Numbered from the stretch's first letter, positions 23,536-35,063 are shown. The stretch is DNA of 64,000 bases from Aquilaria yunnanensis (GCA_039654915.1 CM077596.1:52326501-52390500), one strand, 5' to 3'. Program-made: numbers and translations. The notes: generated by a model from the letters alone, not told the origin.

Positions 23536-25230
23536 ATGGATATTCTCGATTACCTTCCCACGGCTGTCAGTGGATCGTGGAATAACACGGTAATAAAAAC
23601 TCAGCCCGAAGCTATGGAATACTCCGAGATGGCCCAAAAACTTCACGGAGATTTTCTGATGTCCCACTCTCACGTACAGCTCAAGGACCAGGTATCGGTC
23701 CGGATAAATCAGAATGACACCACTGAATTGTTACAAGTGTGGAATAGTTGGAGCCCTACGGATCGCGAAGCATTCACAGCAACGTACGGTCATATTGCTC
23801 GCTTACTAAAAGTCACCGTCGACGCATCACTTATCCGGGCTCTAATCCAGTTCTGGGATCCATTTTATCGGTGTTTTTCGTTCGATAAGATAGATCTGGT
23901 TCCAACCTTAGAAGAATACAGTAACCTCTTGGGTTGGTCCTCCGACTATCCAATTGAGACGTATCAACATGACAGAAGAACGGAACCTCATCGAGCCCTG
24001 GCAAAATTATTGGATGTGCCAGCTTCCAGTCTTCAAGCCAAGTTTGCAACAAAAGGATGTCGGAAATTTATCAGTTGGACAGATTTGAAGCAATTGAGCC
24101 ATTCTCTTCCTCAGAAGAATCAACGACGCAAGCTTTTTGCATTGGCAATATATGGCCTGGTAGTCTTCCCAAGAATTGTTGGATTCATCGAAGGAGACGT
24201 TATCACGCTATTTGAGCAAGTCTGCTACACTCAAGTGAATCCGACCTCAGTAATCTTATGCGAAACTATTAGGGCATTAAACTTCTGTCACCAAAGAGGG
24301 GGCAAATTCATAGGATGTTCACACCTTCTCAACATTTGGATTAAAAGCCACCTTCATTGTGATAAGCAACACTTCGAAAATCGTTTTTCAAAGGACTTCA
24401 TACCAATCGAAGCTTTTTTGAAAAGTGAAACCACTCACCATGATAGCAAGGAAGCATGGGTTGACTACTTCAGAAATATCACTGAATTCCAAATTGAATG
24501 GAGAGCCCCCTGGTCCACCTCCACCCGAGTAGTCTACCGTTGCGGCAATTGCCCATGGGTTCCTCTCCTAGGTATATGGGGAGGAACAAGTTATGCCCCA
24601 GCTCAAGTGCGAAAACAATTTGGGTCCATGCAATTTATACCCATGACGCATAACCTGAGTAAGTTGGAATTCTCACATGAAGATCCAAATTCAAATAAGC
24701 TTGCAATGGGTATTTCAATTGCATGGAAAAGACTCTTCATATTAAAGTCGGGCCCTATTATTTCTCCCACTGCTTATTATGAATGGAGAAATGACCGAAA
24801 AGAAGGAATAGTTCTACCCGACGAGCTTATCAGAAAGTTGGCGAAAAGAGAGCTGGAGAAAGAACTAGATGAAGAAAAGGAGAAGAACAAGAAGATGCAC
24901 CTCGACATACAACAGCTCGGTCACAAGACACAACTCCTCGAAGAGAAGATCGAATGCCAAAAACAAGTTATCTCCCAACTAGTGGACGAAAATGATCAAA
25001 AGGAGATGAGAGCAAGATATTGGGAAGATCAGTACATGCTTTCCCAAGAACAACTACAAATATTTTTGGTAGAAGTCAGAAAAGTTACAGAGCAAGCCCA
25101 ACTAATGGGCGAAGAAGCCAAGGAGTTAGAAGAACTGAGCTGTCCTACTCCATCAGTAAATGTTCAAAGAATGATGGAGTTCATATCTAAGGCCAAAAAG
25201 CAGTATTGTACTTTGGGTCGTTTCTTTTAA
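23536..25230 (+). CDS. Ogre ORF1 protein (DUF7745-like)
   Basis: Ogre elements carry an extra ORF upstream of gag, of unknown function; this fits it in place and size (564 codons). I prefer the ATG at 23,536 (MDILDYLPTAV) over one 120 bp upstream, because the extra 40 residues are an unrelated hydrophobic run. Residues near 80-150 (SPTDREAFTATYGHIARLL, then PTLEEYSNLLGW) match the DUF7745 family seen in plant retroelements and related to plant mobile domains. The C-terminal ~150 residues are Glu/Lys-rich with heptad-like leucines, consistent with a coiled coil. It is uninterrupted, unlike most ORFs in the window. Confidence 0.85.
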   Translation: MDILDYLPTAVSGSWNNTVIKTQPEAMEYSEMAQKLHGDFLMSHSHVQLKDQVSVRINQNDTTELLQVWNSWSPTDREAFTATYGHIARLLKVTVDASLIRALIQFWDPFYRCFSFDKIDLVPTLEEYSNLLGWSSDYPIETYQHDRRTEPHRALAKLLDVPASSLQAKFATKGCRKFISWTDLKQLSHSLPQKNQRRKLFALAIYGLVVFPRIVGFIEGDVITLFEQVCYTQVNPTSVILCETIRALNFCHQRGGKFIGCSHLLNIWIKSHLHCDKQHFENRFSKDFIPIEAFLKSETTHHDSKEAWVDYFRNITEFQIEWRAPWSTSTRVVYRCGNCPWVPLLGIWGGTSYAPAQVRKQFGSMQFIPMTHNLSKLEFSHEDPNSNKLAMGISIAWKRLFILKSGPIISPTAYYEWRNDRKEGIVLPDELIRKLAKRELEKELDEEKEKNKKMHLDIQQLGHKTQLLEEKIECQKQVISQLVDENDQKEMRARYWEDQYMLSQEQLQIFLVEVRKVTEQAQLMGEEAKELEELSCPTPSVNVQRMMEFISKAKKQYCTLGRFF

Positions 25231-25420
25231 GGAAACAAACTTTTGCTGAATGTAATTGAGAAATTCCACTATAGTTATTCTTTCACCAAGTCTTTACAAT
25301 ATTCATGCATGCATCCATCACATCAATCATATACACATAGAATCTAATAAAATAAATATTCCTTGAAAGGGTAAAATTGGACCTCAACACCGATATTCAA
25401 CTCTGCTCCAAACAAGATTA

Positions 25421-27157
25421 ATGGCAGAACAAGCCGAAGGACGTCTCATAGAGATGGAGTCCAAGATTGAAAGTATGGCAGAACAGATGAGACAATTGAT
25501 GGAACTAATCAAGGGGAAAGCAACTCAAATTCCCATCAAAGAAGCACAAGATCCCACTTATCCTCCGGGATTCACTCAGCAACGAGTCTCAGTCCAAGAA
25601 AACCTGTTTCAAGAACCAGGACAGTCTGCTAGTGTTCACCTGAAACAAGACACCATACATGAAGAGAAGAATATGTTACCAAAAGAAGAAGCAGAATCTC
25701 AAAAACTCGAAACGATAGAAAAGAGACTGCGAGCCATTGAAGGAGGTACTATGTTTGGATCTCTCTCAGTGGATGACCTCTGCTTAGTGCCAGACGTCGA
25801 AATCCCTTCGGACTTTAAGGTGCCAGATTTCGTGAAATACGATGGAACGAGTGATCCCATCACTCACATCACTTTGTTTCTTAGAAGACTACAACCACTT
25901 ACCAAAGCTGAGAAGGTGTGGATCGCACTTTTTCAGGAAAGTCTCACAAAATCAGCATTACAGTGGTATCTAAGCCAAGGTCCAAGAAACATAAAAACTT
26001 GGAATGACCTTGCTCAGGCCTTCATCGGCAACTATAAACATGTTATGGACTTAGCTCCGGATCGCCAAACTCTCCAAAACATGGAGAAGAAAAAAACAGA
26101 AACTTTTAAGGAATATGCCCAACGATGGAGGGACTTAGCTACACAAGTACAGCCACCCATGACAGAAAGAGAAATGGTCACTTTGTTTGTCCAGACACTG
26201 AAATACCCATATTATGACAAACTTATTGGCAATGCGGCAACTAACTTCTCCGACGTAGTCATGTCTGGAGAAAGGATCGAGCATGGTATCAGGACCGGGA
26301 AGATTACTGAGTCCTTTAGTGATCCTATGAAAAGAGGAGGACCATCCAGAAGAAAAGATGAGGAAATACAACAAATCGGACGAGGAAGAGGGATTCCCCT
26401 CGTGGGTACCGTGGCTACCGGACCTCGCCTATCCTATTCTGCCAATAGGCCCAATTATTATCCTACCAGTAGGCCCAATGATTATCCTCTAAATAGGCCC
26501 AGTGATTATCTTCCCAATAGACCCAACAATTATCCTCTCAACAGGCCTAATCAGTTACGGCCACCTGTTCCGACTCCTCCAATGCCTGCACCAAGACCAA
26601 GAGAAATTTTCGCACCGATTCCCATGACTTATACTGAGTTGTATCCAAAACTCATCCAGAGCCAACTCATTCGCCCAATTCCCACAAGGCCATTCGAACC
26701 CCCATATCCAACATGGTATGACCCTAAACTAAATTGCCCATATCATGATGGTGCCGTGGGCCACGGACTCGAAAATTGCATAGCATTGAAGTGTATAGTC
26801 CAACAATTAATTGAGTCAAAGTGGTTGGACTTTTCCGATGAACCAAACGTCACTCATAATCCATTGCCTCCTCATCAAGCCAAACCAGTCAATATGATGG
26901 AAGAATACTGGCCGATGAAGAAAACAGTCAATGATATCATAACCCCTCTTAAGCATGTATATTCATGCCTTGTGAAAGAAGGGATTATCATAGGAAAGTC
27001 TTCTGGAAATAAAGAAGTCGAGCATGAGGAGTGGTGCAACTTTCATAACAGTAAGAGTCATTCTATCCAAGAATGCCCAGAATTCCGTAAAAGTCTACAA
27101 AGTCTCATGGACTCCTCCCAAATCACGTTTTTATGTCAGATAAAGAGGATGACGTGA
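25421..27157 (+). CDS. Ogre gag polyprotein
   Basis: This encodes the structural protein of the virus-like particle. The plant gag core lies near residues 130-270 (LTKSALQWYLSQGP, EYAQRWRDLATQ). A proline-rich linker then contains about five copies of an N-RP-N-x-Y-P unit (26,440-26,560), a small in-frame tandem repeat. Two Cys/His clusters follow: CPYHDGAVGHGLENC and CNFHNSKSHSIQEC, variants of zinc knuckles. The N-terminus has a short coiled coil. The ORF overlaps the protease ORF by 25 nt in a different frame. Confidence 0.9.
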   Translation: MAEQAEGRLIEMESKIESMAEQMRQLMELIKGKATQIPIKEAQDPTYPPGFTQQRVSVQENLFQEPGQSASVHLKQDTIHEEKNMLPKEEAESQKLETIEKRLRAIEGGTMFGSLSVDDLCLVPDVEIPSDFKVPDFVKYDGTSDPITHITLFLRRLQPLTKAEKVWIALFQESLTKSALQWYLSQGPRNIKTWNDLAQAFIGNYKHVMDLAPDRQTLQNMEKKKTETFKEYAQRWRDLATQVQPPMTEREMVTLFVQTLKYPYYDKLIGNAATNFSDVVMSGERIEHGIRTGKITESFSDPMKRGGPSRRKDEEIQQIGRGRGIPLVGTVATGPRLSYSANRPNYYPTSRPNDYPLNRPSDYLPNRPNNYPLNRPNQLRPPVPTPPMPAPRPREIFAPIPMTYTELYPKLIQSQLIRPIPTRPFEPPYPTWYDPKLNCPYHDGAVGHGLENCIALKCIVQQLIESKWLDFSDEPNVTHNPLPPHQAKPVNMMEEYWPMKKTVNDIITPLKHVYSCLVKEGIIIGKSSGNKEVEHEEWCNFHNSKSHSIQECPEFRKSLQSLMDSSQITFLCQIKRMT

Positions 27158-28727
27158 ATGTGATAATTAAAGAACAAGAAGTCAATATCATGCCAAGACC
27201 ACTAGTCATTCCAATCTCAAAATCTGCTCTCAAGCCTTTAAGAATTCAAGTTCCAAAGCCATTCCCGTACAAATCAGACAAAACTGTTCCATGGAACTAT
27301 GGCTATACTTCTAACATCACATCAACTCCGTTAGAAGTTGGGGGCATGACTAGAAGCGGTCGGTGTTATTCTCCCGAGCAAATGAATAAGCTCCAACAAG
27401 AGAAGAATGTTACGGATCCAGCAAATGGACCTATTAACACATCTAAAGAGCAAGAGATGCCTCGAGCAGTAACAGATGAACAAGCTACTGAGTTTCTCAA
27501 ACTCATAAAGCAAAGTGAATACAGCATCGTGGAGCAGTTGAACCGTCTGCCAGTAAAGATCTCTATACTTTCATTGCTCTTAAGTTCCGATGCCCATCGA
27601 GAAGCTCTTCTCAAAGTCCTGAATAAGGCTTATGTTGAACAAAATATCTCCGTGAACAACTTTGACCACCTTGTCAACAACATCACGGCACAAAATCTCA
27701 TCACATTCACTGACGATGAGATACCAGCAGAAGGAATGGGTCACTCTAAGGCTCTACATATTTCGATTAAATACAAAGATCGGATTATGGCTAGAGTTCT
27801 GATTGACAATGGATCAGCTCTAAATGTAATGCCATTAGAAACTTTACATAAGATCGGTTTAGACCCATCACACCTCAACAACAGTCATATTGTTGTTCGA
27901 GCATTTGACGGAACAAAGAGAGATGTGGTTGGAGAAATAGAGCTACCAATTGGGATTGGTCCCTGTCTTTTCCATATCACATTCCAAGTCATGGACATTT
28001 CTCCATCTTATACTTGTCTGCTGGGAAGACCATGGATCCATATGGCTGGAGCAATTCCTTCCTCATTACATCAAAAAATGAAATTCATCATTGAAGGAAA
28101 GATAATCACAGTTTTTGCTGAAGAAGACATTCTGCTATCTAGACCTGCGGATGCTCAATATGTTGAGGTCAATGAAAATATACCTGATTGCTCATTCAGG
28201 TCTTTTGAGATTGTCAATGCTGCTTATGTCAGTGAATATGGAGAAGAACCCGTTCCTAACATCTCTAAAACAAGTCGCATGGTCGCCAAACTCATGATAA
28301 AAGGAGGATACTCACCGGGGTTAGGTTTGGGACAAGATTTACAAGGAATCCCAGAGCCATTGAAAATATCCGCAAATGAAGGGAAATACGGCCTAGGCTT
28401 CACACCGACAAGACACGATAAAATGAAGGCAATAGCTGAAAAGAGAGAAAAGAGGATTGCACGATTAACAGGGCATCCTCTCCAGGAAAGAAATCTGGAT
28501 ATCCCTGAAATCACCGAAACGTTCGTGAGTGGTGGTCTCATTCCGAAAAATGACAATGAAGGCAAGCTAACTATCAACATCAACAAGTCTTTTGAAAGTC
28601 TTTCTATTCAGGCAATCATCAGCGATTCACCTGAAGAGGAGGAGCTCGTTCAACCTTGTGGCCCACGGGATGTGCTGAACAATTGGGAGGCGATAGAACT
28701 GCCTGTTATAATCGAAAGCTTTACAAA
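27133..28727 (+). CDS. Ogre protease with G-patch domain
   Basis: This is an aspartic protease that would cleave the polyprotein. The active-site block reads VLIDNGSALNVMPLETL (27,797-27,847), the form common in Tat/Ogre elements, followed by the LLGRPWIH flap-side motif. A G-patch lies near residues 385-425 (GGYSPGLGLGQDLQG, KYGLGFTP), a known RNA-binding addition in some plant elements. The frame is -1 relative to gag, with a run of five T at 27,128-27,132 at the overlap. The reading frame continues into RT if the 200-bp intron is removed. Confidence 0.88.
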
Positions 28728-28927
28728 GTAATCTAATAGTAAAAACCTCCTAAAGAAAGGTTCAATCAATAGGATGTAGTCTTTGTTTAAGTGAACCTTT
28801 TAGTTATTGCTTTTTATTCCAATAAAGTTGTGATTTATGCACATTGTAAATAAAGTACCAGTTTGCATCCATCTCATTCGTGCCAATTTTTTTTCTCTTC
28901 TCTTTCTTTTCTCTCTGGATAATGCAG
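28728..28927 (+). other. putative intron between protease and RT
   Basis: Ogre elements are known for an intron at this point. Here the protease frame stops at 28,731, and a GTAATC donor begins at 28,728. A pyrimidine-rich stretch (28,890-28,915) leads to TAATGCAG, ending at 28,927. Removing these 200 bp joins the frames exactly: the split Lys codon is completed and the reading runs through PKTLFDDNER into the RT ORF. The frame match supports splicing; unspliced RNA would make gag-pro only. Confidence 0.78.
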
Positions 28928-31900
28928 ACCCAAAACTCTCTTTGATGACAATGAAAGAATGAACTTTGATAATCCTGTAAACACTACCGACTCGGATGAC
29001 GAAGATCTTCAAGTATCTCCTGAGCTATTAAAAATGATTGAGCGAGATGAAAAAGAAAGAGCAACAAGTCAAGAACCAACTGAGGTATTCAACCTGGGAG
29101 ATAGTCAGGATGTAAAAGAAGTCAAGATTGGCACTTTATTCCCTCCTGAAGAAAAAGAAGAATTAGTCCATTTATTGAAAGAATATGTGGATGTATTCGC
29201 TTGGTCATACCAAGATATGCCCGGCTTAAGCTCAGACATAGTACTACACAAAATACCCTTGAAGCCTGGGGTGAAGCCTGTTAGACAGAAGTTACGAAGA
29301 TTAAAACCGGAGTTAATCTTAAGAGTAAAAGACGAGATTCGAAAGCTGTGGGATGCAGGATTCCTTGGGGTCGCTGAATATACAGAATGGGTGGTTAACA
29401 TTGTCCCAGTCGAAAAGAAAGAAAGTGGGAAACTAAGAGTTTGTCAGGACTACCGGCCTTTGAACGAAGCCAGTCCTAAAGATAACTTCCCACTTCCTCA
29501 TATTGATACACTGGTGGATAATACCGCAGGAAACTCCTACTTTTCCTTCATGGATGGTTTTTCTGGATACAATCAAATCAAACTTGATCCAGATGACATG
29601 ATAAAAACTGCTTTTATTACCCTTTGGGGTACCTTCTACTATAAGGTGATGCCTTTCGGGTTAAAGAATGCTGCTGCTACATATCAAAGAGCCATGGTCA
29701 CGTTGTTCCATGACATGATGCATAAAGAAATTGAAGTATATGTGGACGACATGATCGCCAAAACTTTCACTGCTGGGGGGCATCTAAAAGTGCTAAGAAA
29801 ACTATTCGATAGACTTCGAAAATATCAATTGAAGTTGAATCCTGCCAAATGTACTTTTGGAGCCTCTTCAGGAAAGTTATTGGGTTTCATGGTCAGCAAG
29901 GACGGGATTCGAGTTGACCCGAGTAAAGTCAAAGCGATACAAGAAATGCAACCCCCGAAGACTCCAAAACAAGTAAGAAGTTTTCTGGGTAGAATCAACT
30001 TCATAGCAAGGTTCATATCACAATTGACGTCCAAGTGTGAACCGCTTTTCAAATCACTAAAGAAGAACAATCCGATTGAGTGGAATAACGAATGCCAAGA
30101 AGCGTTCGAGAAAATCAAACAATATCTATCAAATCCACCAGTCTTGATACCACCTTGATCCGGAGAACCGTTGATTCTATATTTATCCATACAGGATTCT
30201 TCATTAGGATCCGTATTGGGTCAACGTGATGAGACAAGCAAGAAGGATCATGCAATTTACTATTTGAGCAAAAAGCTTACCACATATGAAGCTAAATACT
30301 CAATAGTAGAAAAGTCCTGTTGTGCCCTTGCATGGGTAGCACATCGACTACGACACTATATTCTCAACAACACAACATTGCTGATCTCCAAGACTGATCC
30401 CATTAAGTACATTTTTGAGAAACCCGCTTTATCAGGCAGGATTGCAAAATGGCAAATGCTGTTATCTGAATACGACATACAGTATGTCACCCAAAAGGCC
30501 GTAGAAGGAAGTGTGATCGCTGAATATCTGGCTGATAGAGCATTGGAGGATTATGAGCCCATGAGAATGGACTTTCCTGATGGAGATATAATGACGATAA
30601 AACAGGAAGTCGATGAAGAAAATGAAACATGGAAAATGGCATTCGATGGAGCATCTAATGCTTTGGGACAAGGGATTGGAGCTATACTCATCTCTCCAAG
30701 CGGAGAGCAGTTTCCCCTCACAGCAAAAATTACATTTCCTTGTACCAACAATATAGTAGAGTATGAAGCATGTGCTATGGGACTCCAAATGGCATTGGAT
30801 TTGAAAGTGCGAGATCTCCGAGTCTATGGGGATTCCGCATTAGTCATATATCAAATCAATGGAGAATGGGAGACAAGAGATTCAAAATTAATCCCTTACC
30901 AAAAGCTTATACTAGACATGACTCGAAGATTTAACAGTATAAGTTTCCATCATCTTCCAAGGGAAGATAATCAAATCCCAGATGCTTTAGCTACTTTGGC
31001 TGCTATGTACAAGATAAGCGACCCTGAGCATACTCCTATGTTCGAAATGAAAATAATAGATTCTCCAGCTTATTGCATGAGCATCGAAGAAGAATTGGAT
31101 GGAAAGCCTTGGTATCATGATATCAAGAAATACCTCCAAGAACGAACATATCCACTAGAAGCATCAGAAAATGACAAGAAATTTCTACGAAGATTGTCAA
31201 TGGGTTTTCTTTTAAACCTAGACATACTCTACAAGAAAACCCCAGACTCGATGCTACTTCGCTGTGTAGATACTCATGAAGCACGAAAGATTATGGAAGA
31301 AGTTCATTCTGGAATATGTGGAGCACACACTAGTGGTCATACCATGGCAAGACAAATAATGAGGGCTGGCTACTATTGGCTCACATTGGAAAGTGATTGT
31401 ATTAATCACGTGAGAAAATGTCACAAATGTCAAATATATGCCAACAAGATCCAAGCTCCACCCACCCCTCTTAATGTAATAGCAATACCTTGGCCTTTTG
31501 CCATGTGGGGAATTGACGTCATTGGAGCCATTACCCCTAAAGCTTCCAATGGTCACAAATTCATCCTAGTGGCAATTGACTACTTCACTAAATGGGTAGA
31601 AGCTATGTCATATGCAAGTGTGACTCAAAAGGTGGTATGCCGGTTCATTAAGAAAGAAATCATTTGTCGCTATGGGCCGCCGGAATGTATCATCTCAGAC
31701 AATGCCACGAACCTGAACAATGCAATGATGCAGACTTTGTGCCGGCAGTTCAAAATCAAACATCTCAATTCGGCACCTTATCGACCAATGATGAATGGTG
31801 CAGTAGAAGCGGCCAATAAAAATATCAAGAGAATTGTTGAAAAGATGATCGTCACTTATAAGGACTGGCATGAGATGTTACCTTTTGCACTACATGCTTA

Positions 31901-32357
31901 TAGAACTTCTACCCGTACTTCTACTGGAGCAACACCTTTTTCCCTGGTATACGGTATGGAGGCTGTATTGCCTATCGAAGTCGAAATTCCTTCATTAAGG
32001 GTACTAATGGATACTCGATTAAGAGAAGCAGAATGGATCAAGGCTAGATACGAGCAATTAAACCTAATTGATGAAAGAAGAATGATAGCCCTTTGCCACG
32101 GACAGCTTTATCAAAGAAGGATGATTCGTGCTTACAATAAAAAGGTTCGCCCACGACAATTTCACGAGGGTGACATAGTGCTCAAGAAAATTTTACCCAT
32201 TCAGCATGATTCCAGAGGAAAATGGACACCAAATTATGACGGGCCATATGTTGTAAAGAAAGCATTTTCAGGAGGGGCACTAATTCTGACAGAAATGGAT
32301 GGACGAGAGTTACCAAAGCCAGTAAATTCAGATTCAGTAAAGAAATACTTTGCATAA
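28928..32357 (+). pseudogene. Ogre pol: RT, RNase H (two regions), integrase; one internal stop
   Basis: RT runs from about 29,280, with YVDDMIAKT at 29,739 carrying the catalytic Asp pair. A single in-frame TGA at 30,156-30,158 lies just after LSNPPVLIPP, where RNase H begins; otherwise the frame is open to 32,357. The first RNase H is around 30,180-30,520. A second RNase H-like region (MAFDGASNALGQGIGAIL, VYGDSALVIYQI, PDALATLA) at 30,630-31,000 matches the extra RNase H of the Tat lineage. Integrase follows: an HHCC zinc region (HSGICGAH, CHKCQ), then WGIDVIG, SDNATN and NGAVEAANK carrying the D, D and E residues. No chromodomain is seen. The stop makes this copy defective unless read through. 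Confidence 0.9.
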
Positions 32358-33691
32358 TGAAGACATTTTCGGACAGAAGGGAAGAAGTGGATACAGAGTT
32401 ACCAAAGTTTATTTGATCAAAGTTGTCAAAGAGAGCTTTCTTCCCTTACACTTTCATTATCTATCTGTACCCAAGATTTTTATATTCTCTTACACATAAA
32501 TAAAAAGCCAATTCTCTTTAGCTTGCCTTTGATTCTCACGTTCAAAATGCTAAAGTCGCTTTTATCCAGTTCTTTTCCTTCAAATCTCACATTCCTACTA
32601 ACCTTAAGTGTGCAATAAATTGTGACTTTTGAAGGAAGAATAGTAATAATTAAAACTTAGAAAAAAAAAACAAAGACCGTACATTACTTTGATAAGCTTT
32701 ATGAATTAAAACAGATAAGATTGAAGTCCTGCTTTGCGAGCGGCACAGAACACAGGCTAACAAAGAAGAAGGAGTAACAAATCTTTGGGAGATAGCCTGA
32801 ATGATCGCTTCAAAAGTCTTAACATGTCCATGTCAGCAAGAAAGAATCATACTCACGAATATCTCAACAGGGACAATTATCCAGAGAGGCATAAAGTACG
32901 AGGCGGACATTAAGGAAATTGAAGCCAAAATTTAAGAACAAATCAAGGAAAGAAGATTTTTGAAAAGAGTTAGGCTTTTGAGACAATGGACAATAGCTGG
33001 AAAGCGAGACAATGAACAACAGCTGGAAAGCGAAACAATGGACAACAGTTGGAAAGCATAAAGAGATTCAACGATAGAAGGCAATTACAAAGAGGATCCA
33101 GTAAAGCAAAGATATAAAAAAATAAATCCATCAGTTACACATGCTCTGCATTCACGCATTTCACATCATGCATGCATGGCATACAGAACAAGGATCAAAT
33201 GGGAAGCGTATCCACCGCATAGTCACAGCAGTATAAGCTGACATCTCAGTGACATCCACTTTTACCAATCTACCGCTGAATGCACAGCTGATATAGTGGA
33301 CCCAACCCCATCAGCAATTCAAGGATAAAGTAGACAATATTGTCAAAATCCTGGTAATCAATTCAATAATCGAGGCTACACCGGGATGGACAGAATTGAC
33401 GCCAGTTTAGCGGTATCCAAGATAAGAAATAGCTATGGTCAAAGATAAGCGCGGATATCGAGAAATATTGTCGTCGAAAGCAGACAATGGATTCAATAAT
33501 CAAGGACTGGATCAATGTCATGCCTGATGAGATATCAAAGATAAGAAATATCTATGATACTAAAATAAAGTAGGATCCACTTTTCCGGTTAAACGGCGGA
33601 TACGGTACTCCGTGACTCTCAAGTCGGTTCTCTCAGTTGCCCATAATAACTGATTCCTTCACCCCTTCTTTCTTTTACTTCCTCCTAGAAA
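32358..33691 (+). other. Ogre 3' region, first part; 26-bp repeat
   Basis: No ORF is supported. Near 32,978-33,056 three copies of GARACAATGRACAAYAGYTGGAAAGC lie in tandem. Further on, GGTATCCAAGATAAGAAATA (33,409) recurs imperfectly as GATATCAAAGATAAGAAATA (33,530). The last ~100 bp resemble the segment preceding each of the next three ORFs (GATACGGTAC-TCCGTGACTCTC). Confidence 0.6.
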
Positions 33692-34240
33692 ATGGATCCT
33701 ACTTTTTCCGCCTTGCGAAAGTATTTCCCTTCTCTCCCAATGAACATCCTAAAAAAGATCTACCGAGTTCGCTGTGAACGATTAAGAGCTCTGATGCACA
33801 AAGGAATACCTGAAGATGTACGGTGGTTAATTGAAACCAAGGTTCGTCTGGCAGGTGAAATCCCAGAGACATTTGCATCTTACATGCCTGGTGTTGGCAA
33901 AAGTTCTTATGCCAGAAAAAGAAAAGCGAAAAGATTACAAGTCTGCCATAAATGTGGTAGGTGGACTTGTAAGACTAGGTGTCGTTCTTTAGGAATGATC
34001 TCCAATAATCGAGAAGATAAAATACGGTTCATCAAGAATGGCTTGAGTAAGGACTCATTGGATGATATCCAATTGACTCTTGAGACGCATTCTTGTGGAT
34101 CTGTGCAACATGAAATTCTTGATTTATGGAGTATTTTTCATGAAGAACGAGACCGTTACAATCCCGGGAATCTGACTTTAAACGACCCTGTTTGCCGGCT
34201 TGTAAGAAAGCTAGATGGGAAGCAGATCCTCGACTCATAG
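33692..34240 (+). CDS. cysteine-rich nucleic-acid-binding-like protein, copy 1
   Basis: A 182-residue ORF, first of four tandem paralogues. The N-terminal half is helical and basic (ALRKYFPSLPMNILKKIY). A basic run (residues 73-82, YARKRKAKRL) precedes four cysteines at 85, 88, 93 and 97 (C-x2-C-x4-C-x3-C). G-M-I-S-x-N and F-I-K-N-G follow. This order, YA-x-KRRA, then CxxC, then a second Cys pair, then G-x-I-S-x-N and FI-xx-G, resembles the cysteine-rich nucleic-acid-binding proteins of carlaviruses (Carla_C4 / Viral_NABP families), which bind nucleic acid and can suppress RNA silencing. The role here is inferred. It has no clear TATA box of its own. Confidence 0.75.
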   Translation: MDPTFSALRKYFPSLPMNILKKIYRVRCERLRALMHKGIPEDVRWLIETKVRLAGEIPETFASYMPGVGKSSYARKRKAKRLQVCHKCGRWTCKTRCRSLGMISNNREDKIRFIKNGLSKDSLDDIQLTLETHSCGSVQHEILDLWSIFHEERDRYNPGNLTLNDPVCRLVRKLDGKQILDS

Positions 34241-34402
34241 AAGCCGTTAATGCCGTTACTGGACGTAAAACCAGTGGAAGATGTGAGCCACAGTCACAAT
34301 TACTGTACATACAGTTTGTTATATTTGGAAAAATTTGCATTTTCTTTTGACAGATGTACATGCTCCCCTAAGTGTAATCGACACGTTATCCCTTTTTATC
34401 AC

Positions 34403-34409
34403 TATAAAT
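34403..34409 (+). promoter_or_regulatory. TATA-like box before copy 2
   Basis: CACTATAAATGCGTGTTCTTCC lies 127 bp before the copy-2 start codon. Near-identical text stands before copies 3 and 4, which suggests a conserved promoter segment duplicated with each ORF. Confidence 0.5.
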
Positions 34410-34529
34410 GCGTGTTCTTCCTTCTGATTAAACAGCAGATAAGATACCCCGTGACTTCTAAAATCGGTTATTCCAGTTTCCTGCAATAACTGATTCATTT
34501 CCCTCTTCTTTCAAATTCTTCTCTCATCA

Positions 34530-35063
34530 ATGGATTCTACTCTTTCTGTACTGCGAAAATACTTTCCTTCCCTCCCACTAAAAGTTCTTAAAAAGATCTA
34601 CCTTGCTAGATGTGAAAGAATCAGAGTTTTTACACGCAAAGGCATTCCCGACAATGTCCAGTGGATAATTGAGGCTAAGGTCCGTTTGGCTGGTGAAGTT
34701 CCAGATGCATTTAAGCCTCGTATGCCCGGCCTAGGTAAGAGCGCTTATGCCAAAAAGCGAAGAGCAAAGAGGCTAGATGTCTGTTATAAATGCGGACGAT
34801 GGAATTGTAATACTAAATGCCGCTCTTTAGGATACATCTCCAGAAATCGTGAAGATAAAAGAAAATTCATTAAGAATGGCCTGCGTAAGGAATCTCTGGA
34901 GGATATACGAGGGACTCTTGAAACGCATTCTTGTGGAATAGTACAACGCGAAATAGTCGGTTTATGGAGAACTTACCATAAAGAACGAGACCGTTACAGT
35001 CCCCAAAATCTAATTGTAAACGATCCTGTTTGCCAGCTTGTAAGAAAACTAGATGGGAAGTAA
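34530..35063 (+). CDS. cysteine-rich nucleic-acid-binding-like protein, copy 2
   Basis: 177 residues, the same architecture as copy 1, with the basic run YAKKRRAKRL and the cysteine cluster CYKCGRWNCNTKC. It ends five residues earlier than its paralogues because the Gln codon after KLDGK reads TAA. The core is intact, so the protein could still be functional. Conservation of the start, the basic run, all four cysteines and FIKNGL across copies argues that the coding frame was kept for some time after duplication. Confidence 0.75.
   Translation: MDSTLSVLRKYFPSLPLKVLKKIYLARCERIRVFTRKGIPDNVQWIIEAKVRLAGEVPDAFKPRMPGLGKSAYAKKRRAKRLDVCYKCGRWNCNTKCRSLGYISRNREDKRKFIKNGLRKESLEDIRGTLETHSCGIVQREIVGLWRTYHKERDRYSPQNLIVNDPVCQLVRKLDGK

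Noticed and set aside
24000..32000. Minus-strand ORFs within the Ogre coding region (for example 28,224-28,586 and 30,462-30,788)
   Set aside because: They are antisense shadows of gag, protease and pol, with no supporting motif.
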